Assembly (NCBI RefSeq): GCF_000621845.1 | Contig: NZ_KK211354.1 | Coordinates: 210,733-274,732 of the forward strand | DNA length: 64,000 bases | From: Ruminococcus flavefaciens MA2007 | GTDB taxonomy: Bacteria > Bacillota > Clostridia > Oscillospirales > Ruminococcaceae | Direction of reading: 5' to 3' | Part shown: positions 17,106-25,468 of the stretch, one piece after another | How positions within the stretch are numbered: the first letter of the stretch is position 1 | Layout: every line of letters begins with the position of its first letter | Notes under the pieces: model-generated | Told to the model about the DNA's origin: nothing | The model's input: the letters and a program-made list of their open reading frames with translations, nothing else | Database searches by the model: none | Program-made: the position numbers and the translations under genes

Positions 17106-17351
17106 TCAGATATCTGTAATTCTTACCTGCCGCACATTTTTTATCCTGCGGAGCCTGCGGGAAACAGCTTCATCTTCGGAAGCAGTCTCAAAGCAGATAT
17201 CGGCAGTAAAATGCGAAACAAGGGTATTCTGTTCGTCTGTCACTACATTGGCTGTATGAGTTATTATGTTGCCGTTAAGGCGTCTGATGACGTTGGAAAT
17301 CTCGCCGACAAGACCTATCCTGTCAAGGGATATCACTTCAATTCTTTTCAT
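17106..17351 (-). CDS. Small ACT-domain protein
   Basis: An 81-residue protein that is almost all one ACT domain (beta-alpha-beta-beta-alpha-beta; VISLDRIGLVGEISNVIRRL). ACT domains bind amino acids and regulate enzymes or transcripts. As first gene of the gshA operon it may sense cysteine, glutamate or another amino acid, which is inference. Start follows AGGAGG at 7 bases, directly behind an intrinsic terminator. Confidence 0.85.
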   Translation of the reverse strand: MKRIEVISLDRIGLVGEISNVIRRLNGNIITHTANVVTDEQNTLVSHFTADICFETASEDEAVSRRLRRIKNVRQVRITDI

Positions 17352-17365
17352 ATGATTCCTCCTGC

Positions 17366-17396
17366 AAATAAAAATAGTCTGCCTCCGCGGCAGACT
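17366..17396 (-). terminator. Intrinsic terminator (attenuator) before the ACT-gshA operon
   Basis: On the minus strand, AGTCTGCC and GGCAGACT (17396-17389 with 17383-17376) form an 8-bp stem with a 5-base loop, followed by ATTTTTATTT (17375-17366). It lies between a 20-codon ORF and the ribosome binding site of the ACT gene, so transcripts must read through it to express gshA. A second copy of TCTGCCT (17413-17407) could compete for the 3' arm. Confidence 0.85.
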
Positions 17397-17419
17397 GTTT
17401 GCTTACAGGCAGAAAAAGC

Positions 17420-17482
17420 CTATGATACAGAAAGCACGGGGCTCGTTATACAAATATTCATTTTACACATATGTACCTGCAT
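17420..17482 (-). CDS. Cysteine-containing leader peptide of the gshA operon
   Basis: A 20-codon ORF with a strong GGAGG 8 bases before its ATG: MQVHMCKMNICITSPVLSVS. Cys codons are 6 and 11 and there are three Met codons. It starts about 36 bases after a strong promoter and ends just before an intrinsic terminator, the arrangement of a ribosome-mediated attenuator. Two Cys in 20 residues is above chance but not decisive; Met or another cue is possible. The antiterminator could not be assigned with confidence. Confidence 0.6.
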   Translation of the reverse strand: MQVHMCKMNICITSPVLSVS

Positions 17483-17524
17483 AACAAACACCTCCGTTAA
17501 TACATACTGATTTACTATGTTTAT

Positions 17525-17553
17525 ATTATACTATAATTAGCATACTTTGTCAA
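17525..17553 (-). promoter_or_regulatory. Promoter of the gshA leader, with shared spacer box
   Basis: Minus strand: -35 TTGACA (17553-17548), 17-bp spacer, -10 TATAAT (17530-17525). The spacer contains GTATGCTAAT, and CCTA precedes the -35. The same elements in the same register occur in the promoter at 59720-59748, so a common regulator may bind both. Confidence 0.85.
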
Positions 17554-17608
17554 TAGGATTTCTGTGAATTGGTTATTGACTTTTACTCTTGCCGGTTATA
17601 TAATCATA

Positions 17609-18415
17609 TTATAACAAGCTGCAAGCCTGCTGTTCCTCGTCAAAAAGCTCGGTTATAGCCGGATCATCGCCGCATATAGGACAGGACGGAACTCTTTTCG
17701 GCAGTTTTACCCTGCGCCATTCCATTTTAAGTCCGTCGAATATGAGCATACTTCCTGTGAGAAGCTCCCCCTGACCTGTGTTGTACTTCACGGCTTCAAG
17801 AGCCTGCATGGAACCTATTATACCAGCCATAGCGCCGATAACTCCTGCTTCACGGCAGCTGGGGACTGCGTCCTTCGGCGGCGGAGCTTCAAATATACAG
17901 CGGTAGCAGGGACCTTTATCGGGGACATATGTCATAAGCTGCCCCTCAAAGCGCAGGATACCTGCGTGACAAAAGGGCTTGCGTCCAAGGATGCAGGCGT
18001 CGTTTATGAGGAACTTTGTGGGGAAGTTGTCCGCGCCGTCGATTATGAAGTCGTAATCTGCTATCATAGCCGCGATGTTTTTGCTGTTTACGTATTCGTG
18101 ATATGTGATAACTTCAACATCGGGATTGAGGGCTTTTATGGTCTCGGCAGCGGACTGTACCTTTGTTTTGCCCACATCATCGGTGGTGTGTATTATCTGC
18201 CTTTGCAGGTTTGAAAGCTCCACGTTATCGCAGTCGGCAATGCCGATAGTTCCCACGCCTGCGGCTGCAAGGTACATGGCGGCAGGTGCGCCGAGACCTC
18301 CTGCGCCAATGATGAGCACCTTTGCGGCAAGGAGCTTCTTCTGCCCCCTTACGCCTATTTCTTTTAATGTGATGTGTCTCGAATAGCGTTCGAGCTGTTG
18401 GTCTGTTAAAGCCAT
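17609..18415 (-). CDS. MoeB/HesA/ThiF-type sulfur-carrier adenylyltransferase
   Basis: A 268-residue E1-like enzyme that adenylates the C-terminus of a small sulfur-carrier protein. Nucleotide motif GAGGLGAPAAMYLAAAGVG, conserved DNFPTKFLINDAC, a zinc site formed by CYRC and CPIC, and a conserved Cys in PSCREAGVIG. The start at 18415 is set by GGGAGG 5 bases before it; the frame extends much further upstream but runs over the divergent rhodanese gene. Partner sulfur carrier (ThiS/MoaD-like) is not in the window. Together with the adjoining rhodanese it points to sulfur transfer for a cofactor or for cysteine synthesis. Confidence 0.9.
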   Translation of the reverse strand: MALTDQQLERYSRHITLKEIGVRGQKKLLAAKVLIIGAGGLGAPAAMYLAAAGVGTIGIADCDNVELSNLQRQIIHTTDDVGKTKVQSAAETIKALNPDVEVITYHEYVNSKNIAAMIADYDFIIDGADNFPTKFLINDACILGRKPFCHAGILRFEGQLMTYVPDKGPCYRCIFEAPPPKDAVPSCREAGVIGAMAGIIGSMQALEAVKYNTGQGELLTGSMLIFDGLKMEWRRVKLPKRVPSCPICGDDPAITELFDEEQQACSLL

Positions 18416-18440
18416 TTTTGCCTCCCGAAAGGAAATTGAT

Positions 18441-18743
18441 ATGAAAAGTATAAATGCGGCGGAGTTATCCGCTCTTGATATGGAAAAAGTGCTTCTTCTC
18501 GATATAAGGAGCCGCGAAGAATTTGAAAACAACGGTATAAAAGGCTCGGTAAACGTGCCCTTTGACGAGATTTCAACGAGACTATCAAAGCTCCCCAAGG
18601 ATAAGCCTGTCTACGTACTGTGCAGGACAGGGGACCTCAGCGAAGAAGTCGCCGAGATACTGGAAGACCGAGGATATGACGTATATAATGTGGAGGGCGG
18701 TCACGCCGCATATATCGTAAGTCTTGCAAGTGCAAAGCTGTAA
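18441..18743 (+). CDS. Rhodanese-like sulfurtransferase
   Basis: A 100-residue single rhodanese domain. Active loop CRTGDLS with Cys61; typical LLLDIRSREEFENNGIKGSVNVP at the start and GYDVYNVEGGHAAY at the end. It would carry persulfide sulfur. The gene is divergent from the MoeB-like gene with only 25 bases between the two start codons, so each gene's promoter must lie inside the other. This head-to-head arrangement supports a joint function. Confidence 0.9.
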   Translation: MKSINAAELSALDMEKVLLLDIRSREEFENNGIKGSVNVPFDEISTRLSKLPKDKPVYVLCRTGDLSEEVAEILEDRGYDVYNVEGGHAAYIVSLASAKL

Positions 18744-18843
18744 ACGTAATTCCTACTTGTTTAATAAGTATAGCATATACACATGAGCTTTTCAAGGGCG
18801 TCGGGTATAGCTTTTTTCTATAATCTGCAATGGCTTTTTTGCA

Positions 18844-18873
18844 TTGGACAAACCGCTTTCTGTGTGATATACT
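18844..18873 (+). promoter_or_regulatory. Promoter of the orphan Cys leader ORF
   Basis: -35 TTGGAC (18844-18849), 18-bp spacer, -10 TATACT (18868-18873). The same TTGGACAA start and 18-bp spacing is seen at 56060-56089. Confidence 0.6.
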
Positions 18874-18904
18874 AAAGCCACACCAAACGAAAGGAGCGGT
18901 GAAA

Positions 18905-18991
18905 ATGAAAAACAGAATATCCTGTATGCTTGGTATGCTCCGCTCCATCGTCAGGGGGACAGACCGAATGTGCAGCACGGGACGATGTTAA
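18905..18991 (+). CDS. Orphan cysteine-containing leader ORF
   Basis: A 28-codon ORF with AAGGAG 9 bases before the ATG. Cys codons are 7, 23 and 28 (the last before the stop), and it ends RMCSTGRC. An internal 7-bp inverted repeat (CATCGTC 18946-18952 with GACGATG 18981-18987) and a downstream terminator (19092-19126) suggest a leader. No sulfur gene follows; the next gene is an acyltransferase at 19676. It may be a remnant of a lost operon, or its target may be a small RNA. Confidence 0.45.
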   Translation: MKNRISCMLGMLRSIVRGTDRMCSTGRC

Positions 18992-19675
18992 AACGGGAAC
19001 CATTTTTAGCTGAAGCATTAAGTGTATAACCTCCTAAAACAATACATTTAAACGGAATGACAAAACAGCTTCTTCTATAACGAAGAACAAAAACGCTCGG
19101 GCTTTCATCAGGTTCGGGCGTTTTTTATTGAGCTTATCCCAAATTCTGTGTAAACGAAAATAGTGCAATAATAAAGTTTGGGATGAGACCGATTGTGGAA
19201 GCAGTCGGTCTTATCTGCATAACAGCCGCCTCACATACTACTGACACATTAATACGTACCTTTATACAACGAAACGAATAATTAATCAAATGAGAGTTGA
19301 TGGATTATACTGCTTGAAAATGAATCAAAAGATGCCTTGCCTTTGAGCATAGCCTTGAACTGAGTAAAAATGGGGAACATTGTTTTTATTAGTGGAGCAA
19401 AAGCCGCAATCAACGTAAAATCGGAAGATAATATTGCTTTTTCAGTATAACTATGATATAATGTATGTAAAGATTTACTCAGGATTCTTCGCATTTTCAT
19501 CAACGAATGACACAGACTGCTGCCGTATCGTACAAGTGCAGCTTTCACGTATAGTCCTTTAGCATCTGAAAGGAACAGGCATTGACCGTGAAGCACTCCG
19601 TACAGGCAAGGACTGCGGTAAGATATATAAATACGGGCTGAGTTATCAGGTTATGTTTACGGGGGGTAAGAAATA
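18992..19675. other. Gene-poor stretch with debris
   Basis: Holds the terminator at 19092-19126 and little else that is convincing. The last 110 bases (19568-19675) read in one frame as a coherent C-terminal fragment (GIDREALRTGKDCGKIYKYG, then QVMFTGGKK and a stop) with a stop codon just upstream, so it may be the tail of a decayed gene. A minus-strand ORF at 19282-19596 has no ribosome binding site. Confidence 0.4.
19092..19126 (+). terminator. Terminator downstream of the orphan leader ORF
   Basis: 8-bp stem AACGCTCG (19092-19099) with CGGGCGTT (19115-19122), followed by a T run. Confidence 0.75.
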
Positions 19676-21826
19676 ATGGATTCGATAAAAACAATAAACA
19701 CCAATAGAAGCGCTTACTGGGATAATATGAAAGGTGTGCTAATGCTTTTGGTGGTATTCGCACACATCTTGTTTCAGCTTCAGGATTATTCGGATACGAT
19801 AAACAGTACCGTAGATTACATATATATGTTTCATATGCCGGCGTTTGTTTTTATTTCAGGCTACTTTGGAAAAAGTGAACGCTCGCACAGCTTTGAAAGC
19901 ATTATCAAGCTTGTTTTTCTCTTTTTTATTTTCAACAGCATAATAGGCTTCATCTACGGATTTAAATCCCTATTGCAGCCGATGTTCTCTTATTGGTACC
20001 TTATCGCGCTGATCGCATGGCGGCTTACTGCACATCATATTGCAAAATTCAAGGATATCAATCTAATACTTTTTATCATCGCATTGTTTGCAGGTTTTTA
20101 TTCTTCTATTGACAATACGTTTTCAGCAGCGAGGATCATCGGCTTTTATCCGTTTTATATGAGCGGCTATCTGCTGTCAGCGGAAAAAAGTGATAAGCTA
20201 TGCCGGAAGAAATATACTAAAAAACTGCTGTCAGGCTCACTTTGTTTGATCGGTTCAGCTGTTTTAATGTATATCGGGTATCACTTTTTTTATTATACCG
20301 ACAATGCGCTTCAGATGGCAGCATATGAAGATTCGGTAGATGCTTTTGGCAGGATAGTACTTTACGTGATCGCTTTCCTTGCGATATATGCACTAAGATG
20401 CTTTACGCCGCAGAATAAAATTCCTTTTATCACAATGTTTGGACGGAATTCTTTATGGATATATGTTTCCCACAGACCTTTCACCTTATTGATAAGCGAT
20501 CATATAAAAGGTATTGGAACCGGCTATATAATGATGATTTCCGTAATATCAGCGCTTGCAATATGTTTGATCTTCGGTAATGACTTTATCTGCAAGTATT
20601 TTAAGCATTTTATGGACGGCGGAGCTGCAATATTCACATCGGACAGAGGAAAAAAGACTTCTTTCTCACAGATAGCTGCGCTTATGGTTTCACTTGGCTT
20701 TATAGTATCTGCTCTTGTAAAATCATATGCAGGTGTGAGCAAAGCTGACATTATAAAGCTGATAAAAGGGGAATATAATGGAGATGATGAAGCGAAAAAT
20801 ACCGAGAACGACTATGGCGAAGAGGCTATCTACCCGATAATGACTGATGAACAGGAAAAGGAATTCAATAATGCGTTCCGTATAACTTTTGCGGGAGACC
20901 TGATACTGCTTGAAGATCAGGTAAAACGTGCATACAATGGCAGTGAATATGACTTTACAGATGTTTTTGAATATGCACAGCCATATATTTCCTCCGCTGA
21001 TTATGCAATAGGTGTATTTGAAGGTCCTATGGCAGGCGAAAAGGCAGGGTATACCTCAAGCAATTTTAATGACGGAAAAGAGCTATATCTCAATTTCCCC
21101 GATTCTTTTGCATCAGATGTCAAAAAAGCTGGCTTTGATCTTGTGACTACTGCCAATAATCATCTTCTTGACAAAGGCGAGGAAGGAGCCCTCAGAACGA
21201 TAGATATTCTTGATAAGATCGGTCTTGACCATACAGGTTCTTACAGATCTGCTGAGGATAAGGAAGAAAACCGTGTGAAACTGATAGAATGTCAGGGGAT
21301 AAAAATGGCAGTTCTCTCTTATACATACGGAAGCAACCATATTAACGACAACTGGCTGATAGACGGCAGATATTCCTATCTGACCTCTGTCATATCCAAT
21401 ACGGAGGGAGAGCGCTTTGAAAAGCTCAGACAGTCGGTTGAAGAAGATTTCCAAAAGGCACGGTCTATGTCACCTGATCTGATCGTAGTCTTACCGCATA
21501 TCGGCACTCAATTCTCAAATGAGGCAGACGAGACTCAGAAAAAATGGTTTGATATTTTCATAGAGAATGGAGCGGATATCATTCTCGGTGATCATCCTCA
21601 TGTAGTTGAACCTGTACAGATAGAAAACAACAATGGAAAAAATGTATTTATCAGTTATTGTCCCGGAAACTTTGCGAATATCTATCGTGAGGATCAGGGT
21701 GATACAAGTATGCTGATAGATGTTTACATTGACCGTGATACCAAAAAAGTGATCGGAGGAAGTATCGTTCCGCTGTATACACACGCAAGGGCAGATGGCA
21801 ATTACCGTGCAGTTTCCCATACATGA
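19676..21826 (+). CDS. Acyltransferase-3 plus CapA-like protein (N-terminal part of a frameshifted gene)
   Basis: A 716-residue product. Residues 10-360 are an integral membrane acyltransferase (AT3/OpgC-like) with about ten helices and the early catalytic-type His in VVFAHILFQL. Residues 393-712 are a soluble CapA/PgsA-like metallophosphatase-fold domain (ITFAGDLILLE, LVTTANNHLLDKG, LPHIGTQ, LGDHPHVVEP). The frame ends abruptly with DGNYRAVSHT, while the continuation expected for CapA (PIHEIM...) lies in the next frame at 21795. With the SGNH part it would form a three-domain envelope polysaccharide O-acylation protein. Start has GGGGGG 10 bases before it. Confidence 0.82.
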   Translation: MDSIKTINTNRSAYWDNMKGVLMLLVVFAHILFQLQDYSDTINSTVDYIYMFHMPAFVFISGYFGKSERSHSFESIIKLVFLFFIFNSIIGFIYGFKSLLQPMFSYWYLIALIAWRLTAHHIAKFKDINLILFIIALFAGFYSSIDNTFSAARIIGFYPFYMSGYLLSAEKSDKLCRKKYTKKLLSGSLCLIGSAVLMYIGYHFFYYTDNALQMAAYEDSVDAFGRIVLYVIAFLAIYALRCFTPQNKIPFITMFGRNSLWIYVSHRPFTLLISDHIKGIGTGYIMMISVISALAICLIFGNDFICKYFKHFMDGGAAIFTSDRGKKTSFSQIAALMVSLGFIVSALVKSYAGVSKADIIKLIKGEYNGDDEAKNTENDYGEEAIYPIMTDEQEKEFNNAFRITFAGDLILLEDQVKRAYNGSEYDFTDVFEYAQPYISSADYAIGVFEGPMAGEKAGYTSSNFNDGKELYLNFPDSFASDVKKAGFDLVTTANNHLLDKGEEGALRTIDILDKIGLDHTGSYRSAEDKEENRVKLIECQGIKMAVLSYTYGSNHINDNWLIDGRYSYLTSVISNTEGERFEKLRQSVEEDFQKARSMSPDLIVVLPHIGTQFSNEADETQKKWFDIFIENGADIILGDHPHVVEPVQIENNNGKNVFISYCPGNFANIYREDQGDTSMLIDVYIDRDTKKVIGGSIVPLYTHARADGNYRAVSHT

Positions 21827-22637
21827 GATCATGTTCAAAAAAGAACTGAGGGAGCAGCTTACCACTGATGATATCGACAAAGCAGCCGAGTCCAATGCAC
21901 TTATAACCAATGTGGTATTCAGACACGAAATGGATATTTCGTCCGTTACAGAGCGCTATTACTTCAACGAAAACGGTTTTATCCGTTCCAAGGCTGAGGG
22001 ACTGGACATAACGGAAGAAATGAAGTCAGGTGTCCTTTACTCAGCTATGAAAAAGGCTGATTCGATATGCTTTATCGGCGACAGCGTTACTGAAGGAACA
22101 AAAAACGGCGGCTGTCCGTGGTATGAACCGATAGAGAAATATTTTAAGGACAAACAGATCATGAATTACTCAAAAGGCAGCTGTACTGTGTCTTATATGA
22201 CAGAACGCGCCGATAATATCCCAAAGGCTCAGCTCTATGTTATCGCTCTTGGTACAAATGATGTGAGATACCGCGATGATGCAGTTTGCGCAATGACTGC
22301 GAATGATTATATACTGGAGATCGAATCGCTCAGATCAAAGCTGTCAACGCTATCGCCTGATTCAGACTTCGTTTTCATTGCACCGTGGTATTCCACAGAC
22401 GGAGATCCGTTCTGTTTGCTTTCTTTTGCAGAAAAAACTGACCTGAACGATGAATACTCTTCAGCGCTTGAACAATACTGCAAAGAGCATTCATACAGTT
22501 TCATAAATGCTAATACCTATATCAGAGACAAACTTACTGTAATGCCTGATAAGACCTATCTTCTTGACCACATACACCCGAATGCTTCAAAGGGAGTTGT
22601 AATGTATTCCGAAGCAGTTCTGTCGTATCAAGAATAA
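21795..22637 (+). CDS. SGNH/GDSL hydrolase part of the frameshifted acyltransferase gene
   Basis: The frame from about 21815 continues the CapA domain (PIHEIMFKKELREQL) and then encodes an SGNH hydrolase: block I GDSVTEG, the GTND block, and the Asp-His pair in LLDHIHPN. The nominal ATG at 21795 overlaps the upstream frame and has no ribosome binding site, so this is unlikely to be an independent gene. Removing one T in GCAGTTTCCC (about 21811-21820) would restore a single protein of about 980 residues. SGNH domains paired with AT3 domains move acetyl groups onto glycans. The shift may be a true mutation, an error, or recoding. Confidence 0.75.
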   Translation: MAITVQFPIHEIMFKKELREQLTTDDIDKAAESNALITNVVFRHEMDISSVTERYYFNENGFIRSKAEGLDITEEMKSGVLYSAMKKADSICFIGDSVTEGTKNGGCPWYEPIEKYFKDKQIMNYSKGSCTVSYMTERADNIPKAQLYVIALGTNDVRYRDDAVCAMTANDYILEIESLRSKLSTLSPDSDFVFIAPWYSTDGDPFCLLSFAEKTDLNDEYSSALEQYCKEHSYSFINANTYIRDKLTVMPDKTYLLDHIHPNASKGVVMYSEAVLSYQE

Positions 22638-22645
22638 GAAAACAG

Positions 22646-22673
22646 ACAGCTCCCGATATGGGAGCTGTTTTTT
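22646..22673 (+). terminator. Terminator of the acyltransferase-SGNH gene
   Basis: 9-bp stem ACAGCTCCC with GGGAGCTGT, 5-base loop, TTTTTT tail. Confidence 0.9.
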
Positions 22674-22855
22674 CTTCTGTTTATGTGAGCATTTAATTGA
22701 CTTATAAAATACAGAAAAAATATTAAATGCTATCTTATCGGTGATACAGAAATTGAGCTTTCACGTTTTTATTCTTTGATATTCTTGACTTTTGTGCCGA
22801 TATGCTGTAAAATAAAGGTATCATTTCAAGCAATGACACACGGAGGGGTATTAAA

Positions 22856-24058
22856 ACGAATATTATCAAAAAAGCAATGTCTGCTCTTGCAGCTGCCGCA
22901 GTTCTTGCAGTCGGCTCTTCTGCGCCTGCTATAGCTGCAACTACAGGCGATCTTAACAACGACGGCGTCATCGACTCATTCGATCTGGTATTATGCCGAA
23001 AGAACCTGATTACCATGTTTTCGGGCGGACAGGCTGATATGCTGGGCGATATCGACGGCAACGGCTCTATCCAGATAAACGACCTTGTACTGCTTCAGAA
23101 GTATGTGCTGGGTTCGATAAAGTAGTTCCCGCAGGCATCAGCTGCGACAACGACTGTTACTGCGACCACCACAACTTCTTCTGCACCTGTTGTTACTACA
23201 ACTACAACTGTCAACAGCGGTGACAGCTACATGAAGAAAATGGCGGCGGATATTCATCTTCACGAGGACAGCTCCGTTACCGAGAAAAAGGGCGGTGTTG
23301 ATTACGGAAAGATTGAGAAAAAGACCTATTACTCCAAGGACGCCGAGTGCGAAAAGAATCTCAATATCCTGCTCCCACCCGGCTACGACGGCAGTCAGAA
23401 GTATCCCGTAATGTATGTTTTCCACGGTATTTTCGGCTCTGAGGACTCCATGACAGACGACAGCATGAAGATACAGACTATGCTGGGAAATCTCGTTGCT
23501 TCGGGCGAAGCTGAGAAAATGATAATCGTATTTCCGCAGATGTTCACCACAAAGGACAGAAGCCTTTTCCCTGCATTTACAAATGAATCCTCACGGGCTT
23601 ACGACGCTGTACGTGAAGACCTTGAAAACAGCATAATGCCCTTTATGAAGGAAAACTACTCGATAAAAACAGACAGGGAGAATACTGCTGTTACAGGCTT
23701 CTCAATGGGCGGCAGAGAGGCTCTCTATGTTGGTGTTACCAGACCTCAGCTCTACGGCTACGTTGGCGGAGTTTGCCCTGCTCCCGGTATATTCCCAACT
23801 GTCGACGGCAATATGACTCATGAGGGCTGTATGTCACCCAGCGAGTTCTGCTTCGGTTCAGCTCCGAGCCCATATGTGCTTATGATAACCTGCACGCGGT
23901 TTGACGGTACTGTAGGCGACGCTCCCGAGAGCTACCACAAGGCTCTTGAGCAGAACAGCGTTGAGCATATCTGGCATGAGCTTACCGACGGCGACCACGG
24001 TTCCATATCCGTAAGAGCGCATATGTATAACTTCCTGAGATACGCATTTAAAGCATAA
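22856..24058 (+). pseudogene. Dockerin-linked CE1-type esterase with start and amber lesions
   Basis: One frame encodes a signal peptide (NIIKKAMSALAAAAVLAVG), a type I dockerin with two calcium repeats (GDLNNDGVIDSFDL and GDIDGNGSIQINDL), a Thr-rich linker, and an esterase D/CE1-like domain (YVFHGIFGSEDS; nucleophile Ser in GFSMGGREA; late His in DGDHGSISVR). Two things break it. The codon at the proper distance after GGAGGGG is ACG (22856), not ATG, and an in-frame TAG (23123-23125) falls between dockerin and linker. Internal ATGs at 22877 and 23231 give a truncated dockerin and a leaderless esterase. Other genes here stop at TAG, so routine amber readthrough is unlikely. Intact relatives would be cellulosomal feruloyl/acetyl xylan esterases. 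Confidence 0.75.
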
Positions 24059-24063
24059 CTAAC

Positions 24064-24089
24064 AAAGAGGCTCATTCGAGCCTCTTTTT
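24064..24089 (+). terminator. Terminator after the esterase gene
   Basis: 10-bp stem AAAGAGGCTC with GAGCCTCTTT, ATTC loop, T run. Confidence 0.92.
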
Positions 24090-24266
24090 CACTTGTTTTG
24101 AGAATTGCCTTTATGAGAAAAAGCTGATACACCTGCATTTTCAGGGAATAAATGAATAATTTTGAACGCAGGCAAACGCGATGTATTGCATTATTTTTTA
24201 TATAATGCTATAATAAATATCTGCGGTACACAAGCCGTATACTTCATTACTAAAGGAGCGATGAAA

Positions 24267-25376
24267 ATGTCGATATGGAATCCGTGGCATGGCTGTCACA
24301 AGATAAGTGCAGGCTGTGCGAATTGCTACGTTTACCGCAGGGACGAAAGTATCGGCAAGGACGCTTCCATTGTTGCAAAGACTGGAGATTACGATCTGCC
24401 GCTGAAAAAGAACCGTCAGGGACAGTACAAGCTGACCGCTGAGGACGGAATTGTATTTGCCTGCATGACGTCGGACTTCTTCCTTGAAGACGCCGATGAA
24501 TGGCGGCAGGGCTGCTGGGACATGATACGTCAGCGTCAGGATCTTCATTTTCACATTATAACCAAGAGGATAGACCGCTTTGCTCAGTGCATACCGTCCG
24601 ACTGGGGAGACGGCTGGGACAATGTTACCATATGCTGCACCTGTGAAAATCAGGACAGAACTGACTACAGACTGCCGATATTTCTGAGTCTGCACATAAA
24701 GCACCGCGAAGTCATCTGCGAGCCCATGATAGGGGAGATAAACATGGAAAAGTACCTTGCAAAGGGACTTATTGAGCACGTCAGCTGCGGCGGTGAATCA
24801 GGGGATAATGCTCGTCCCTGTGATCTCAGGTGGATACAGGAGGTTCGCCGTGAATGTATCCGCTGTGCAGTGCCATTCACGTTCAGACAGACGGGAGCTG
24901 TATTCATTAAAGACGGCAGGACCTATCATTTAGACCGAAAGCTCCACATATCACAGGCGAAAAAGTCAGGCTACAGCTATATCCCCAATATGGGCATGGC
25001 AGACGCGATAAAATACAAGCTTCCTGACAGGGGAGCGCTCTTTGCCAGACTAAGCAGGTCGGATTTCAGAAACAGATTCCATTTGTCGGCAAAGGATAAG
25101 GCTTATGTGACTGAAAAGGGAATTGATACCATACGAAGTCACGCACGGGATTTCGTAGAAAAGCGGCTTTCAGCGGAGAATCCAGAAAACGACGGCAAGC
25201 AGACTCCCATGAAAGGTCACCCTGTATTCATAGCGCAGCACGCAGCTGCCTGCTGCTGTAGGAGCTGTCTCGAAAAGTGGCATAATATCCCGTCGGGAAA
25301 GGTCCTGACAGAAGGGGAGCGCTCCTATATAGTAGATGTCCTTATGGACTGGATAGAAAGGGAAATGCACCTATAG
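24267..25376 (+). CDS. DUF5131-DUF4186 fusion protein
   Basis: A 369-residue protein. Residues 1-235 match the phage Gp37/Gp68-like DUF5131 family: SIWNPWHGCHKISAGC with Cys10, Cys17 and Cys20 suited to bind a metal cluster, then HFHIITKR and VSCGGESGDNARPC. Residues about 255-369 match DUF4186 (HLSAKDKAYVTEKG, HPVFIAQHAAACCCRSCLEKWH). The two families usually appear as separate proteins. The ATG at 24267 has GGAG 8 bases before it; upstream Met codons lack a site. Function unknown; a radical-SAM-like or DNA/RNA-linked role is only suggested for DUF5131. Confidence 0.75.
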   Translation: MSIWNPWHGCHKISAGCANCYVYRRDESIGKDASIVAKTGDYDLPLKKNRQGQYKLTAEDGIVFACMTSDFFLEDADEWRQGCWDMIRQRQDLHFHIITKRIDRFAQCIPSDWGDGWDNVTICCTCENQDRTDYRLPIFLSLHIKHREVICEPMIGEINMEKYLAKGLIEHVSCGGESGDNARPCDLRWIQEVRRECIRCAVPFTFRQTGAVFIKDGRTYHLDRKLHISQAKKSGYSYIPNMGMADAIKYKLPDRGALFARLSRSDFRNRFHLSAKDKAYVTEKGIDTIRSHARDFVEKRLSAENPENDGKQTPMKGHPVFIAQHAAACCCRSCLEKWHNIPSGKVLTEGERSYIVDVLMDWIEREMHL

Positions 25377-25398
25377 GACTGAATCCAATACATATTAT

Positions 25399-25427
25399 AA
25401 AAGGACGGCATGAAAGCCGTCCTTTTT
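25399..25427. terminator. Bidirectional terminator between the fusion gene and pectate lyase
   Basis: 9-bp stem AAGGACGGC (25401-25409) with GCCGTCCTT (25416-25424), A-rich before and T-rich after. Confidence 0.9.
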
Positions 25428-25468
25428 TGCATTAATTATGAGTATTTCGTAACTGCCTGTGATATCGT

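Noticed and set aside
18637..18978. Minus-strand open frame opposite the rhodanese and leader region
   Set aside because: Shadow of the rhodanese frame without a ribosome binding site.
19282..19596. Minus-strand frame of 104 residues before the acyltransferase gene
   Set aside because: No ribosome binding site, no motif; low-complexity hydrophobic and Ser-rich sequence.
22856..24058. Amber (TAG) recoding to explain the split dockerin-esterase
   Set aside because: The cysteine synthase and DUF5131 fusion genes end at TAG, so TAG is a normal stop here.
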